A DNA stretch of 39,240 nucleotides from Chitinophagaceae bacterium (GCA_016710745.1 JADJVB010000008.1:1-39240), one strand, 5' to 3'; shown: positions 9,246-19,323, counted from the stretch's first letter. The notes: generated by a model not told the origin, from the sequence alone. Translations and numbers: made by a program.

Positions 9246-9919
9246 ATGCGCGACTTAAAAGCATCAAAAAATAATTTAATTACTATACAGGATAATCTTA
9301 GTAATACCAAAATTGGCATCTATCACGATACAATTAAAAGCAGTGATAGAATACAATACCAAAGCGAATTACTAAAAGTTTTGCAGGATGCACCCGATTC
9401 CGATAAAATTAAAGCTGCTATGGAATATCGCTTAAACTATACATTAGATAAAATTACAGGCTTTACAGATGGCAGTTTTTCTTTTGATGATAAAGAAATT
9501 TCTTCCGATCCGGAAAGTGCTAATTACTATGCCGATTGGAAAATGTTTTTAAGAGAAAATGCAAGCGATATTATAGAAAGTATTAACGGTCTTTTATTCG
9601 GGCAGCCGAATTTTGTTCTAAAAAAAAATTCTCTTTCGATGCTGAATTAAAAGATTATCATAATGCCTGGACTGATGAACGCGAGGCATTTTATAATAAA
9701 CAGTTTGATGGTGATGTTAACGCAATTGCTCTTGTAAAATCTGAATATGATCTAAGCTATCGGCCCGATGCAAGGTTTACACACGCCTTGTTTTTGCTGG
9801 GCTTAGAAAAATCAGGTGTACATTTTAATCTTGATGATCTTACTCTTGATGAATGGCAGTATTTAGGTGAACTTAAAGCAGCTCTGGATAAAGAACAAAT
9901 GGAAAAAATTAAAAAGTAA
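9246..9919 (+). CDS. Tail assembly chaperones G / GT (-1 frameshift)
   Basis: Two overlapping frames directly upstream of the tape measure gene. Frame 0 gives a protein of about 134 residues ending at 9650. If ribosomes slip back one base in the nine-A run at 9620-9628, translation continues through KFSFDAELKDYHNAWTDERE to a stop at 9917-9919, adding about 96 residues. This is the G/GT arrangement of lambda, where both products chaperone the tape measure during tail assembly. I chose the ATG at 9246 because GGAG lies six bases upstream; an in-frame ATG at 9219 is less likely. An assembly indel in the A-run is the alternative, but the position and frame direction fit the known system. Confidence 0.78.
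9620..9628 (+). promoter_or_regulatory. Slippery A9 site for -1 frameshifting
   Basis: In frame the codons read CTA AAA AAA AAT; slipping back one base gives AAA AAA AAA TTC and joins the two chaperone frames. A AAA AAA is a classic slippery heptamer. I did not identify a convincing downstream stem-loop. Confidence 0.65.
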
Positions 9920-11617
9920 ATGGCTAATAAAACCACAATTGAAATAGACGGTAATAACAGAAGTGCTATTGTTGCAATTAACGGTGTTAAGAGTGAATTA
10001 AATTCATTTGCTAATGATGTGAAAAAACACTCTTCTGTTATTGGTGATTCTATGCGCACCATTGCAGGATATTTAGCTGGTGCTTTTTCTGCCGCCGCTT
10101 TGGGTAGTTTTATAAAAGAATCTGTTGATCTTGCAAGTAAATGGCAGGGCGTTAATGCTGCATTTAGCCGCTTGCCTGAAAACCAGCAACTATTAGAAAA
10201 TTTAAGAATTGCCGTAAAAGGTACTACCGATGATCTTACTTTAATGCAGTTTGCTGTACGTGCAGAAAATTTTAAAATACCAATGGATGCACTTGTACAG
10301 GGTTTAGAGTTTGCTAAAATAAGAGCCGCAGAAACTGGCCAATCTATTGAGTATATGCTGGATTCCTTTGTTACCGGTATGGGCCGCCAATCTGTTAAGA
10401 TATTAGATAACCTTGGAATTAGTGCTTTAGAAATTCAGCAGGAATTTGAAAAGACAGGCGATTTTGCTAAAGCAGTTGGTATTATTATGGACCGTGAGCT
10501 TGGTAAAACAGATAGAAGTTTTACAACTGCAAAAGATAGTGCTGAACGTTTAACCGCTTCTGTGCAAAACTTTAAAGTAGAAGTTGGTCAGGATTTAATT
10601 GATGATCTTGATAAAGCATCTACGGAGCTTGCTAATCTTGCAGATGGGTTTATGGATTTGAATACCCAGGTTAAATTATTTAGCGGGCAGGGTATAATTG
10701 GTAATCTTGTTGATGCAATAAGTAATTTTAATACAATGGGTGTTAATCTTGATAAGATTACAGGACTTGATGATGCAGTAAAGCAATTTATTAAAACACA
10801 ACAGGAACTTAAAAAACACACTGCAGAAGTTAATAAAGTATTTTACGAAACATTTGGTATCCAGAACCAAATTTATCCGCTTATGGTGGATAATACTATT
10901 AAGCAAAATGATGAGCTTAATAAACAGCTTAATACGGTTAAATCTATTAAAGATGAATATGCTAAAATAGTTGAAGTAATGGCAGCCGGTCAGCCTCAAA
11001 AAGTTGCAGCACAGGCAAGCTTTACGCCTCAAAATGTTGATACAACCGGATTAGCGGATATGATGCCAAAGGATGTTGAAATATTTGATCCATTAAAAAA
11101 TAGCACAACAAGCTTTTTTGATTTATTTAATCAGCAAGCCGGGCAAACAGCCGGCGTTATGGGTGATATGTTTGGCAGTATGGGCGATGCGGCTTCCGCA
11201 TTTTATCAAATGAGCGGACAAAAAGCAAAGCAATGGTTTGCTGTACAAAAAGCTTTTAACATTGCCCAGGCTATTATGAACACTTACGAAGGCGCAACAA
11301 AAGCACTATCGCAAGGTGGATTCTTTGGTATTGCTATGGCAGCTACTGTTATTGCAGCAGGTTTGGCTAATGTTGCTATGATAGCTTCACAACAACCAAC
11401 AACATCAGCATCCGGCGGCTCACGCGGTTATTCCGGTGCATCTTCTTTTCCGGGCGCTGCTTTAAACAATAACCAAAACACGGGCGCGGGTAATTATAAC
11501 GCAGGACAAAATATAAATTATAACATAATAGTTCAGGGTAACCTTGTAGATCACAACAGGTTTGCAAGGGAATTACTACCTGCTCTAAACCTTGCCGCAG
11601 CGGATGGAGTTTCTTAA
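9920..11617 (+). CDS. Tape measure protein
   Basis: A 565-residue protein whose length should set tail length; at about 0.15 nm per residue this predicts a tail of roughly 85 nm. It has the classic N-terminal module: KTTIEIDGNNRSAIVAINGV, a hydrophobic GYLAGAFSAAALGSF segment, and the conserved helical block LTLMQFAVRAENFKIPMDAL and SFVTGMGRQSVKILDNLGIS. The C-terminal part has small-residue-rich membrane-like segments (GIAMAATVIAAGLANVAMIA) followed by a Gly/Ser/Asn tail. The start codon follows the chaperone stop codon without a gap. Confidence 0.93.
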   Translation: MANKTTIEIDGNNRSAIVAINGVKSELNSFANDVKKHSSVIGDSMRTIAGYLAGAFSAAALGSFIKESVDLASKWQGVNAAFSRLPENQQLLENLRIAVKGTTDDLTLMQFAVRAENFKIPMDALVQGLEFAKIRAAETGQSIEYMLDSFVTGMGRQSVKILDNLGISALEIQQEFEKTGDFAKAVGIIMDRELGKTDRSFTTAKDSAERLTASVQNFKVEVGQDLIDDLDKASTELANLADGFMDLNTQVKLFSGQGIIGNLVDAISNFNTMGVNLDKITGLDDAVKQFIKTQQELKKHTAEVNKVFYETFGIQNQIYPLMVDNTIKQNDELNKQLNTVKSIKDEYAKIVEVMAAGQPQKVAAQASFTPQNVDTTGLADMMPKDVEIFDPLKNSTTSFFDLFNQQAGQTAGVMGDMFGSMGDAASAFYQMSGQKAKQWFAVQKAFNIAQAIMNTYEGATKALSQGGFFGIAMAATVIAAGLANVAMIASQQPTTSASGGSRGYSGASSFPGAALNNNQNTGAGNYNAGQNINYNIIVQGNLVDHNRFARELLPALNLAAADGVS

Positions 11618-12390
11618 TGAAAACTATTTTTATGACAACAAACGCTTTTGAATTTGGTACTTTATCTGCTACAGGTACGGCTGCAACTTATGATGTAAAT
11701 AATATTTTAGACCGCAGACCTTTTACTAAATGGCGCGCCGCCGCTGATGGTACAAATTATATTAACATAGACCACGGTGGACCAAATTACAACACATCCG
11801 GCATTGCTATTTTTGGTCATAATTTTTATACTGTTAATGCCACTGTAACTATTGAGTATTATCACGATCCGCCCGGTGAATGGGTAGAAGCACATTCTTT
11901 TACTATCACTAAAGATGGCGCTATTGCCGGTAATTGGACTGCAATAACTGATGGTGATCAATGGCGCATTAAAATTGTTACAACCGGTGGTTTAATTCCA
12001 GAGTTTGCAGTTGCTATCCTATCAGAAAATACAGTGTTTCCTGTGCCTCCGGATTCGCCACACGCTGATTTTATTGAAAGAGGAATTAAAGAAAGCGGCA
12101 ATAGTAAAACAGGTAATTTACTTGGTGTTGTTAATCGTGGTAAAGCAAATGAATTTAACTTAAAATTTACTCTTCTTACGCGTACCTGGGTAGATGCTTA
12201 CATACGTGATTGGTGGTGGCCTGCTTTTGGTAAAACAGGCCTGCCATTTACTTACGTGCCTGATTATAATTACGATCCTGAAGAGGTTTATCTTGTAAGA
12301 TGCTCTGATGATTATACCTATCAAACACCTAAATCTATTGGTACTTATTACGATTCAATAGAATTTAGTTTAGTTGGATTGAGGTACTAA
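11617..12390 (+). CDS. Distal tail protein-like (discoidin-like N-terminus)
   Basis: A 257-residue protein overlapping the tape measure stop by one base. The N-terminal 140 residues look like a galactose-binding/discoidin beta sandwich (YDVNNILDRRPFTKWRA, YINIDHG, GIAIFGHNF), as found in distal tail and baseplate-periphery proteins. The remainder (ERGIKESGNSKTGNLLGV and YYDSIEFSLVGL) resembles the ring-forming part of distal tail proteins. Position directly after the tape measure supports a tail-tip role. The call is a fold-level inference. Confidence 0.65.
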   Translation: MKTIFMTTNAFEFGTLSATGTAATYDVNNILDRRPFTKWRAAADGTNYINIDHGGPNYNTSGIAIFGHNFYTVNATVTIEYYHDPPGEWVEAHSFTITKDGAIAGNWTAITDGDQWRIKIVTTGGLIPEFAVAILSENTVFPVPPDSPHADFIERGIKESGNSKTGNLLGVVNRGKANEFNLKFTLLTRTWVDAYIRDWWWPAFGKTGLPFTYVPDYNYDPEEVYLVRCSDDYTYQTPKSIGTYYDSIEFSLVGLRY

Positions 12391-12391
12391 G

Positions 12392-14288
12392 ATGGCTTAC
12401 GCTGATGAATTAGCCAAATTAAACAGAACTAAAATTACACTTGTAGAAGTAGATTTGGATTACTGCGGTTTGGATTATAATGTTGGCTTATGCACACCTG
12501 ATCTTGCTTTACCTGTTTGTTATAAAACTTATAAAACCTGTGTTATGTTACAGGCTTTTTCTTCACCCCCTTTATACAAAACAGAATTTGCGCCAAATAA
12601 AATTACTAAAACATATCAGTTTACTTCTGCAGATCAACCGGCACCGGGCAATGGTTACAGACCATACTTAAAAAGCTATAACCTTCTTACTCAGGAAATT
12701 AAAGATACTATTACTGTAAAAAACAGAGTTACAATAGAACTTTATGATGATAATAACGAAAGTGATATTGATAATGATCCATACAGAAGCGGCCGCGGGC
12801 ATAGTTCTATAAGCGTTAATGGCTCTTATTTTAAAAGATTATTTGCGCGCAATCCATCATATAAACACAGAAGCGTAAGAATTTATGAAGGCTTTACGCT
12901 ATGCGGTGTTTTAACCGGTACCTGGCAATTAAGATTTAGCGGTAAAATAGAAAATGTTTTGTTTGAAAAATCAATTGTAAAGATTGAATGTATTGATGAT
13001 CTTAAGTTTATGGATGAAAGTGTGATGAGCACTAAAACAAGTGCTGAACTTGCAGTTGATATTTCTCACATACAAACCACAAGTATTTATGTTACTGTTA
13101 CTACGGGTATGGCTGCCAGCGGTTATATTCTTATTGATGATGAAATAATTGCTTATTCATCTTTAAGCAGTACGTTACTTGTAAGCGTTACACGTGGAAT
13201 GTTTGGCACATTAAGAGCTGAGCATAAAATAGGTGCTAAAATTACACGCGTTTATCATTACGAAGGCAATCCATTTGATATAATAGAACAGCTATTTATT
13301 GATACTTCAATTGGGTATGATTCGGCAGCACTTGCTGAATTATCCGGTAACCAGATTTACAGCGGCGAACCTGATCTTTTTGCTTTAATTATATCCGATA
13401 CAAAACGATCTGATTTGTTTTGGGAACTTGTAGAACAAATGGCCTGCCGTGTTTGGCTTAATGAAGAGGGTTATGCAACTATAAGACGCAATATTTATTA
13501 CGGCGAATGGCCTTCTTATCCAACATATATATCTGCACAGCAAATAATTACAGATGAACTTAATATAATTGATGGCAGTACCTCAATAGACTGGAATGAA
13601 AAGAACCGTTACAGCCGCATAAACTTTTACAGCGATCTTAAAATTTATAATGCAAAGCGTGCTTTAAGCGCTAATATTACGGATTCTGCTACTACAATAC
13701 CCGTTACAAGTGTAGAGGATTTACCCACAAGGGGCGATGTAATTATTGGTAGTGAAATAATTCGTTACTCCGGATTAGATTTATCAGGCATAAATTTAAC
13801 CGGATGTGTGCGCGGCGAAAGATCTACAACTGCAGCTGCTCATAGTGCCGCTGATTCTGTTTACCAGGGTGATTTAACAGGATTAAAAGATATAAAAACA
13901 AAGAAGCTATTATAACAGTTGCCATTACTTATGATGAAAATGTTGAAACTGATTTGGTAGAATCAGTTCCTAAAACAATTTACAGTCGTTGGTTTAACTC
14001 ATTTGCATCATACTATCCATAACAACTACCGGTTATTCAACATACATTACGGATCTTACAACAAAGATGCTTGATTCTATAAAAGAAGCCAGACAGCGTT
14101 TATCATTCGATTTAGAAATAAAAGATGAAGGCATTAAGCTTGGTGATTTTGCAAAGATAACCACAGATGAATTTAATAATGTAGATGCAACAAATTTTAC
14201 AGCAGAGCAATTTCAGATAGTTAAAAAAGATTTATCAGAATCCAATAAAATAAAATACATAGCAGAACACGTTTTAAGTTTAGATTAA
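12392..14288 (+). CDS. Tail hub / tail-tip protein (two frame breaks)
   Basis: Reading across two single-base breaks (near 13900 and near 14020) gives one protein of about 630 residues. The first frame covers 12392-13915; the other parts read NKEAIITVAITYDENVETD and then YSTYITDLTTKMLDSIKEAR to the stop at 14288. Two copies of a roughly 55-residue repeat are visible, each with a strand, GYILIDDEIIAYSS or GDVIIGSEIIRYSG, and a following V-RG-x-x-T motif (13070-13230 and 13660-13860). Such repeats occur in phage tail-tip proteins that precede the fibre genes. It lies one base after the distal tail gene, in the usual place of the central hub. Confidence 0.7.
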
Positions 14289-14290
14289 TT

Positions 14291-14527
14291 ATGACACTAA
14301 TATTAAAAAAAGAAGGCAGCGCAATAAAGTTAGTAGATGATTCTGCTACTGTTGGATATATATTATCCGTTGGTGCTGATGGTACAATAGCATCCACAGA
14401 AAATGTTGGCGGCAGCGGTATTAGTGATGCACCCTCTGATGGAAGTTCCTACGTAAGAAAAGATGCAACGTGGATAGTTAATGCAGGCGGCGGATTAACA
14501 CAAGCACAAATAAGAAGATTATTATGA
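14291..14527 (+). CDS. Short fibre-type structural protein
   Basis: A 78-residue protein. The segment DAPSDGSSYVRKDATWIVN is the short collar-like motif found at fibre tips and fibre-associated proteins of many phages (S/G-D-G-x-x-Y-x-R-K/Q-x-x-x-W). It ends in GGGLTQAQIRRLL and overlaps the next start by four bases. It probably belongs to the host-attachment apparatus. Confidence 0.6.
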   Translation: MTLILKKEGSAIKLVDDSATVGYILSVGADGTIASTENVGGSGISDAPSDGSSYVRKDATWIVNAGGGLTQAQIRRLL

Positions 14528-15357
14528 AATTAACAGCAACTACAAAAAAAATACAAGTTGTTTTGGGTGAATCAATAACAACTAACCAAATACCTTGTTA
14601 TGCAACTTGGAAGGATTTTACAGCAACAACTTGCGTAGAAGGCGATAATCTTATCAATACAAACAATACAACTGATATTGATTTAGTTGGTGCACCCGAT
14701 GCAAGCACATCAAGGATAATAGATTTTATTAATATTATAAACACAGATACGGTTTTACATAATGTAATAGTAAAAATTGATGTTAGCGGTACTGATTATA
14801 TCATAAAAAAATCAGTATTAAATGCTGGAGAACGCTTAGAGTTTGATGGTAAAGGATTTAAAGAATTTACAGTTTTAGGCGGTGAAAAAGTACAGCAAAC
14901 AAGTGGAATGATTGCTTCACAAGATTTAACTGTTGTTGTGGTTGAAGGCGATCAAGTAAACAATAATGCAACTGCAAATACATTACAAAATGTTACGGGA
15001 TTAGCTTTTGATGTTGTTGCGGGTAATACTTATTATTTTGAGGTTATATGTGCATATCTATCTGCTGCTACTACTACTGGCTCAAGATGGGTTATTGATT
15101 GCCCTGCCGTTACATTCCTAAACGGTTCAAGTGAATATACTTTAACAGCAACAACTAAAACAGTAAATAGTTTTTCAGCAAAACAAATTCCAGCTGCTTC
15201 AAACGCATCATCTTTAGCTGCTGGTAATGTGGCTACGATTTGGGGAATAATTAAACCAAGTGCAAATGGTACAGTACAAGTACAATTTGCAAGTGAAATC
15301 TTAAACTCAGCAATCACTTATAAAAGCGGATTTATTAGATATAGACAAATAGTGTAA
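14524..15357 (+). CDS. Tail fibre / appendage protein
   Basis: A 277-residue beta-rich protein. The last ~130 residues (NNNATANTLQNVTGLAFDV, then AGNTYYFEVICAYLSAATTT and SRWVIDCPA) form a jelly-roll-like head domain common in phage fibres and virion-associated appendages. The first half has no clear match. It lies between the short collar-like protein and a row of secreted proteins. Function in receptor binding is inferred from domain style and position. Confidence 0.65.
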   Translation: MKLTATTKKIQVVLGESITTNQIPCYATWKDFTATTCVEGDNLINTNNTTDIDLVGAPDASTSRIIDFINIINTDTVLHNVIVKIDVSGTDYIIKKSVLNAGERLEFDGKGFKEFTVLGGEKVQQTSGMIASQDLTVVVVEGDQVNNNATANTLQNVTGLAFDVVAGNTYYFEVICAYLSAATTTGSRWVIDCPAVTFLNGSSEYTLTATTKTVNSFSAKQIPAASNASSLAAGNVATIWGIIKPSANGTVQVQFASEILNSAITYKSGFIRYRQIV

Positions 15358-15381
15358 TAAAAACTTAAAGGAATAATAAAA

Positions 15382-15795
15382 ATGCAAAATTCAAAATTCA
15401 AAATTCAAAAAGTGCTTATTGTGTTTGCACTATGCTCTATGCTCTTTGCACCAATCGCAAAAGCTCAGTTTGTACATACAGTTTTAGACAGTGTAAAAGC
15501 AGGCACAACATCCAGCGCCGCAATTGATTTAGAAGGCTACACTCTTGCAGGTATAGAATTCCCCGCAACGTTTACCGGTGCAACCGTTACAATAACAACC
15601 AGTGCGGATACTGTAACGGCTAACTTTAAAACAATACAATACGATGGTGCAGATGTATCATTAACCGCAACAGATGGAAAGTATTGCCAGTTTAAGCCTG
15701 TAGAAACGTGGGGCGTTTTACGATACATAAAAATAGTAAGCGCAAGCACAGAAGCCGCAACCCGGAATGTAATTATAAGATGCGTTAGATTTTAA
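15382..15795 (+). CDS. Secreted fibre-type protein with repeat-derived signal peptide
   Basis: A 137-residue protein. The mature part (AAIDLEGYTLAGIEFPA, FKTIQYDGADVS and GVLRYIKIVSAS) matches a compact beta domain found in many phage virion proteins, in which strands ending in I-x-L-G-G/E-x-x-L-x-G-I and a W-x-x-x-R-Y-I-K motif recur. It carries an N-terminal signal peptide ending near APIAKAQF. Its first 30 codons are built from two low-complexity repeats found elsewhere in intergenic DNA: AAATTCAAAATTC repeats and TTTGCACTATGCTCTATGCT. So the exported form seems to have arisen by fusion of a repeat-derived leader to a virion domain. The function is unknown. Confidence 0.7.
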   Translation: MQNSKFKIQKVLIVFALCSMLFAPIAKAQFVHTVLDSVKAGTTSSAAIDLEGYTLAGIEFPATFTGATVTITTSADTVTANFKTIQYDGADVSLTATDGKYCQFKPVETWGVLRYIKIVSASTEAATRNVIIRCVRF

Positions 15796-15815
15796 TTAAA
15801 AATTAAAAATTAAAA

Positions 15816-17804
15816 ATGAAAAATTTTAGAAACATACTAGTTTTAACATTGTTAATTGTTAATTCTTCATTGTTAATTGCTCAAGATAACATCTATGCAG
15901 TTGGCGGACGCACAAAAGTATTGGAATGGAAAAGCGCAGGCGATTACTCGGATTACAGTTTATTATTCGTGGCAGTTGATGCTAATGATGACAGAGTTTT
16001 ACAAAAGACTTTGGCAAAAAGTTACAGTAATGGCTACACAACAATGAGCTGCACATTGTTTGTATCCGATACTGAAGATTTAACATTTGATGCAAGTTAC
16101 AATTATGATATTGCGGCTTACGGTGCAGATACTTTGCAGGTAAGAAGAGGATTGTTTAATCTAATAGATCCCGTGCAAACAAGCTTTAATGGAATAAACT
16201 TACCCGCAGATGGCACACGCTTTTACGTTGCAGGAACTTTTATAGATAGCACAGTTGCAGACAGCACACTATTTAGATACGATGAAACAACCCACAGCAT
16301 TGTGCCGATTGAGAAAGATGATGTTGCTGAATTAATTTTTGGGATCCCAAAGGCTAATATTGACCTTGCTCTGTCCAACGGATTAAAATTATCAAATACA
16401 GATTCGGTTGAGTTCGCAAGAATTTATGTTGAACAGTCCCATTATAGTAATTCAAGAGGCGCAATAACTGGTAAGGAGAATGCCTTGCTTTTACAGACTG
16501 CCTTAAATACTGGCTCTGATGAACTTATCGACAACCTTTATGAAGCAGTTAAGTTCACGGCTGACAGTAATTATAATATGGCTTCGTTTAATATCCGCAT
16601 CAAAAAGACAGGCACAATTACTAACAACGGAACATATACTGGTTATATCTACACAGACAATGCTTAAGTGTGCCAGGCACAGCCCTTAATGCTGGAATTT
16701 TTGAACCGCAATCATATCTTGGTTTAACAACTAGCTATGTTGAATATCAATGTTATGTTGCTCCTCAATCTATTGTAAGCGGCACTTCTTATTGGCTTGT
16801 TGTAAAGCTTAGTGCGGCACCTGTTGGCGGTAGTATGTATGTAGATAGATCCGGCACTGGCAATGCAACACACGCTTATAGTACAAACGGTTCCAGTTGG
16901 ACTACTGAAAATAATAAAGCTATGTGGTTTAAAATTTATTCGATTAGTTCTTATGGTGGTGAATTTTGGAGTACAAATAGAGCTGGTGTTTTTGGCTACA
17001 GCCCTAATGAATATGGAGGGCATTTTTACAGCATCAATGACGATGGAGCTTATGGAGTAAGTATCCATAACGATGGCGTAGCAGGGGTATCTACTTATGC
17101 AAATGGCGGTTCGTTTCGCAGTACGCACGGTTATGGATTGTCTGGTATAAGCACTAATAATTACGGCGGTAATTTTTATAGTACAAATGCGGGTGGGCTA
17201 ATTTCTTACAGCTCAAAATCTCACGCTATATATGGCTGGAGTGATAGCACCTATCCATTCATTGGCCGCATAGATAATCTTAGAAATGATAATACTGAAG
17301 TGCTAATGTTATTGGGTAGGCGAACCAGATATACAGCCGAAGACAATATTGGAGCATCAATAAGAGTAGAGATTGAAGATAGTGCAGGGCAAGACACTTA
17401 TGCCGGTCAGTTAAAATTTGTTTTAACAGATGTTACAAATGGAGCTGAAAAATCTGCGGTTGTACTTGGCAATCGTTCCGGCGAAAAATTGTTTATAAGC
17501 GATGGGGGGGTTTCAAGCGATGCGTCTTACAATTTTGCGGAAGATACCAGCTCTACCGATGCATATAAAATCGCACTATATGGGGCAACATCTTTTACTA
17601 CTTATAAAGGATTTATGATCACCTTTATAGCCCAAAACGCAAATAACGGCGCAGCAACCTTACAAATAAACGGATCTTCGGCTTATCCCTTAAAAAAAGA
17701 AACACGACCAGGATTTAATTACAGGCGACATTGAGGCTGGGCAAGTTGTTATTGCGGTTTTTGATCAATCAGTTTTCCAAATAATATCTCACTTGGCACA
17801 ATAA
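15816..17804 (+). CDS. Large tail fibre with signal peptide (two frame breaks)
   Basis: One gene of about 660 codons broken by single-base indels near 16660 and 17700; repairing them joins TDNA to LSVPGTAL and LKK to KHDQDLITGDIEAGQVVIAV. The N-terminus is a signal peptide (ILVLTLLIVNSSLLIAQ). The middle (about 16950-17240) is a glycine- and aromatic-rich repeat region, units such as GGEFWSTNRAGVFGYS and GGHFYSINDDGAYGVS, typical of trimeric fibre shafts. The C-terminal domain with HDQDL-x-x-GDI-x-x-GQ is a well-known phage fibre end module. Most likely the main host-recognition fibre. Confidence 0.75.
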
Positions 17805-17821
17805 TATAAGGCAGGATTGGA

Positions 17822-18397
17822 ATGAAAAAAATAATTTTATTACTGATACTCTTTACTAGTTTTGCTTTCCCGCAAAAAAATAAATCTATCTATAAATTAA
17901 TTAGCTATTATGGCGGTGGCCCCGATACAATTTACAGTGCTAACTATCTTAAAAATGGTTCGTTTGATGCAAATATTACAAGCTGGGACAATGGTGTTAA
18001 CACAGACAAAACGTGGTACAATACTGATACCGATGGGGTCGGACGGGTTAATCTACTTAAAGCTGTTGCTACTGCAACAAGCGGAGCATATATAAGGCAA
18101 TTCGATGAACAAACTCCCATTGTCGCTGGGCTATACAGGATACGATATAAGTGTTATATCCCCTCTGCAAATGGAACAGATGCAGTATCATTAAGAGTGT
18201 GAGTTGGAACAAATCCATTTATCAGCGTATTAACTACGACTAACCAATGGGTAGATGTTAGTTTTTTTTATCAAGCAACGGACACAATCACAGAAATTAG
18301 TTTTTACTGGGGAACGTCTGGTGCGGGCTATGGGACAACAATTGGGGATATAATGTACATAGATGATGTTTATATACAAAGTTTTACTGTAAAATAA
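17822..18397 (+). CDS. Secreted carbohydrate-binding-like protein with in-frame TGA
   Basis: A 191-codon reading frame with one internal TGA at 18200-18202; the same frame stays open on both sides (SLRV, then VGTNPFISVLTTTNQWVDV). The N-terminus is a signal peptide (KKIILLLILFTSFAFPQ). The body NGSFDANITSWDNGVN, the QWVDVSF strand and DIMYIDDVYIQ are hallmarks of a CBM4/9/22-like jelly roll that binds sugars. The TGA may be a G-to-A error or mutation of TGG (Trp). It sits directly before an 18400 start, in the fibre cluster, so a glycan-binding role at the cell surface or on the fibre is plausible. Confidence 0.6.
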
Positions 18398-18399
18398 CA

Positions 18400-18618
18400 A
18401 TGGGAACAGAATCCAAAATAATAAAACGTAAGCTTAACGTGCTTGCAGAAATGACAGGCAAGAACAAACTGCAAACATTAAACTTTGCTCTGGATGTTGC
18501 ACTTGCATTTAAGCGTACAACTTTAACAATGGATAAACTTGAGAGAGCAATTAGATCAGGAATTGAACATTTGAACAGTATAAAATATTTAATAAAAAAA
18601 TCTAAGGAACTACTATGA
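18400..18618 (+). CDS. Small helical protein in the fibre cluster
   Basis: A 72-residue, lysine-rich, mostly helical protein (LQTLNFALDVALAFKRTTL, DKLERAIRSGIEHLNSIKYL). It starts two bases after the preceding stop and overlaps the next start by four bases, so it is part of the same transcript. I do not recognise a family. It could be a chaperone for the fibre or a small regulatory protein. Confidence 0.5.
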   Translation: MGTESKIIKRKLNVLAEMTGKNKLQTLNFALDVALAFKRTTLTMDKLERAIRSGIEHLNSIKYLIKKSKELL

Positions 18619-19013
18619 AAAAATTACTAACATTAATTGCAATGGCTTTTGTGCTGATAATTGCTTGCGATTCTTATCCGCAAACCGTTACAATAAGAAC
18701 TACATACAACACACCAACAAGCGCAGATAGCTGTTACCTACTTTTGTGGAAGGGTACAGATACAAACCAAAACCCATTATTTGAAGATGGAAGTTTTGAT
18801 TTGCTTAACCTTGGTACATTATCGGTTTACAAAGTGCCAGCAGGTACAAACAAAGTATTTAATTTTATTATTCCTGCAGATGGAAAAACATTTAAGCTTG
18901 CTTTAGTTCCATTTGAAAACGAATATCCCGCACCGCTAACGGTAAGCAGTTTTTATGTATTACCAATTCCACCTGCAAAAGCTGAGATTATAAATGTTGA
19001 AATTATTCGTTAA
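18615..19013 (+). CDS. Secreted or lipid-anchored protein
   Basis: A 132-residue protein with MKKLLTLIAMAFVLIIAC: a hydrophobic leader ending in a possible lipobox (LIIAC), so it may be a lipoprotein anchored at Cys18; otherwise cleavage may occur near DSYPQT. The mature part is beta-rich (TVTIRTTYNTPTSADSCYLL and SVYKVPAGTNKVFNF) with an Ig-like feel. It overlaps the neighbouring genes on both sides by a few bases. The function is unknown. Confidence 0.6.
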   Translation: MKKLLTLIAMAFVLIIACDSYPQTVTIRTTYNTPTSADSCYLLLWKGTDTNQNPLFEDGSFDLLNLGTLSVYKVPAGTNKVFNFIIPADGKTFKLALVPFENEYPAPLTVSSFYVLPIPPAKAEIINVEIIR

Positions 19014-19323
19014 CATATTTTTGCTTTTTGTCATACTGAGCGAAGTCGAAGTATGCCAGACTGCTAAAGCTTCTTTTGTAAAAGAAGTAAGCGTAGATGA
19101 ATCAACTTACATTGTCTGGTCCGGCTATGTAATTGATTCAGCTTACTTAAACGTATGGTTACTAAACGGAGATCTACCACGCAGAGCAAACGGCACTTAT
19201 CTGTATTGGAAAGCAGACACAAACGGCAATCTTATTCCACGCAGAAAAATAGATTACCGTTTACCGATTTTTCAAGATAAAAGCGTAGTTATGAAAAGAG
19301 AAGATGAAAATTTTTTTAAATAA
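18994..19323 (+). CDS. Secreted protein whose leader contains a palindromic repeat
   Basis: A 109-residue protein overlapping the previous gene by 20 bases. Residues 1-25 form a hydrophobic leader (LKLFVNIFLLFVILSEVEV). The end of that leader is encoded by a palindromic repeat at 19032-19055 (CATACT, 12 bases, AGTATG), a widespread intergenic element in FCB-group genomes. The mature region has VDESTYIVWSGYVIDSAYLN and NGTYLYWKADTNGN, a beta-rich pattern. Export and function are not certain. Confidence 0.55.
   Translation: MLKLFVNIFLLFVILSEVEVCQTAKASFVKEVSVDESTYIVWSGYVIDSAYLNVWLLNGDLPRRANGTYLYWKADTNGNLIPRRKIDYRLPIFQDKSVVMKREDENFFK
19032..19055. repeat. Palindromic CATACT...AGTATG repeat inside a gene
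   Basis: CATACT and AGTATG flank GAGCGAAGTCGA. This is the common extragenic palindrome type of Bacteroidota/Ignavibacteriota genomes, here inside an open reading frame. A related hairpin (CCTGAC...GTCAGG) lies inside attC at 36620-36643. Confidence 0.65.
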
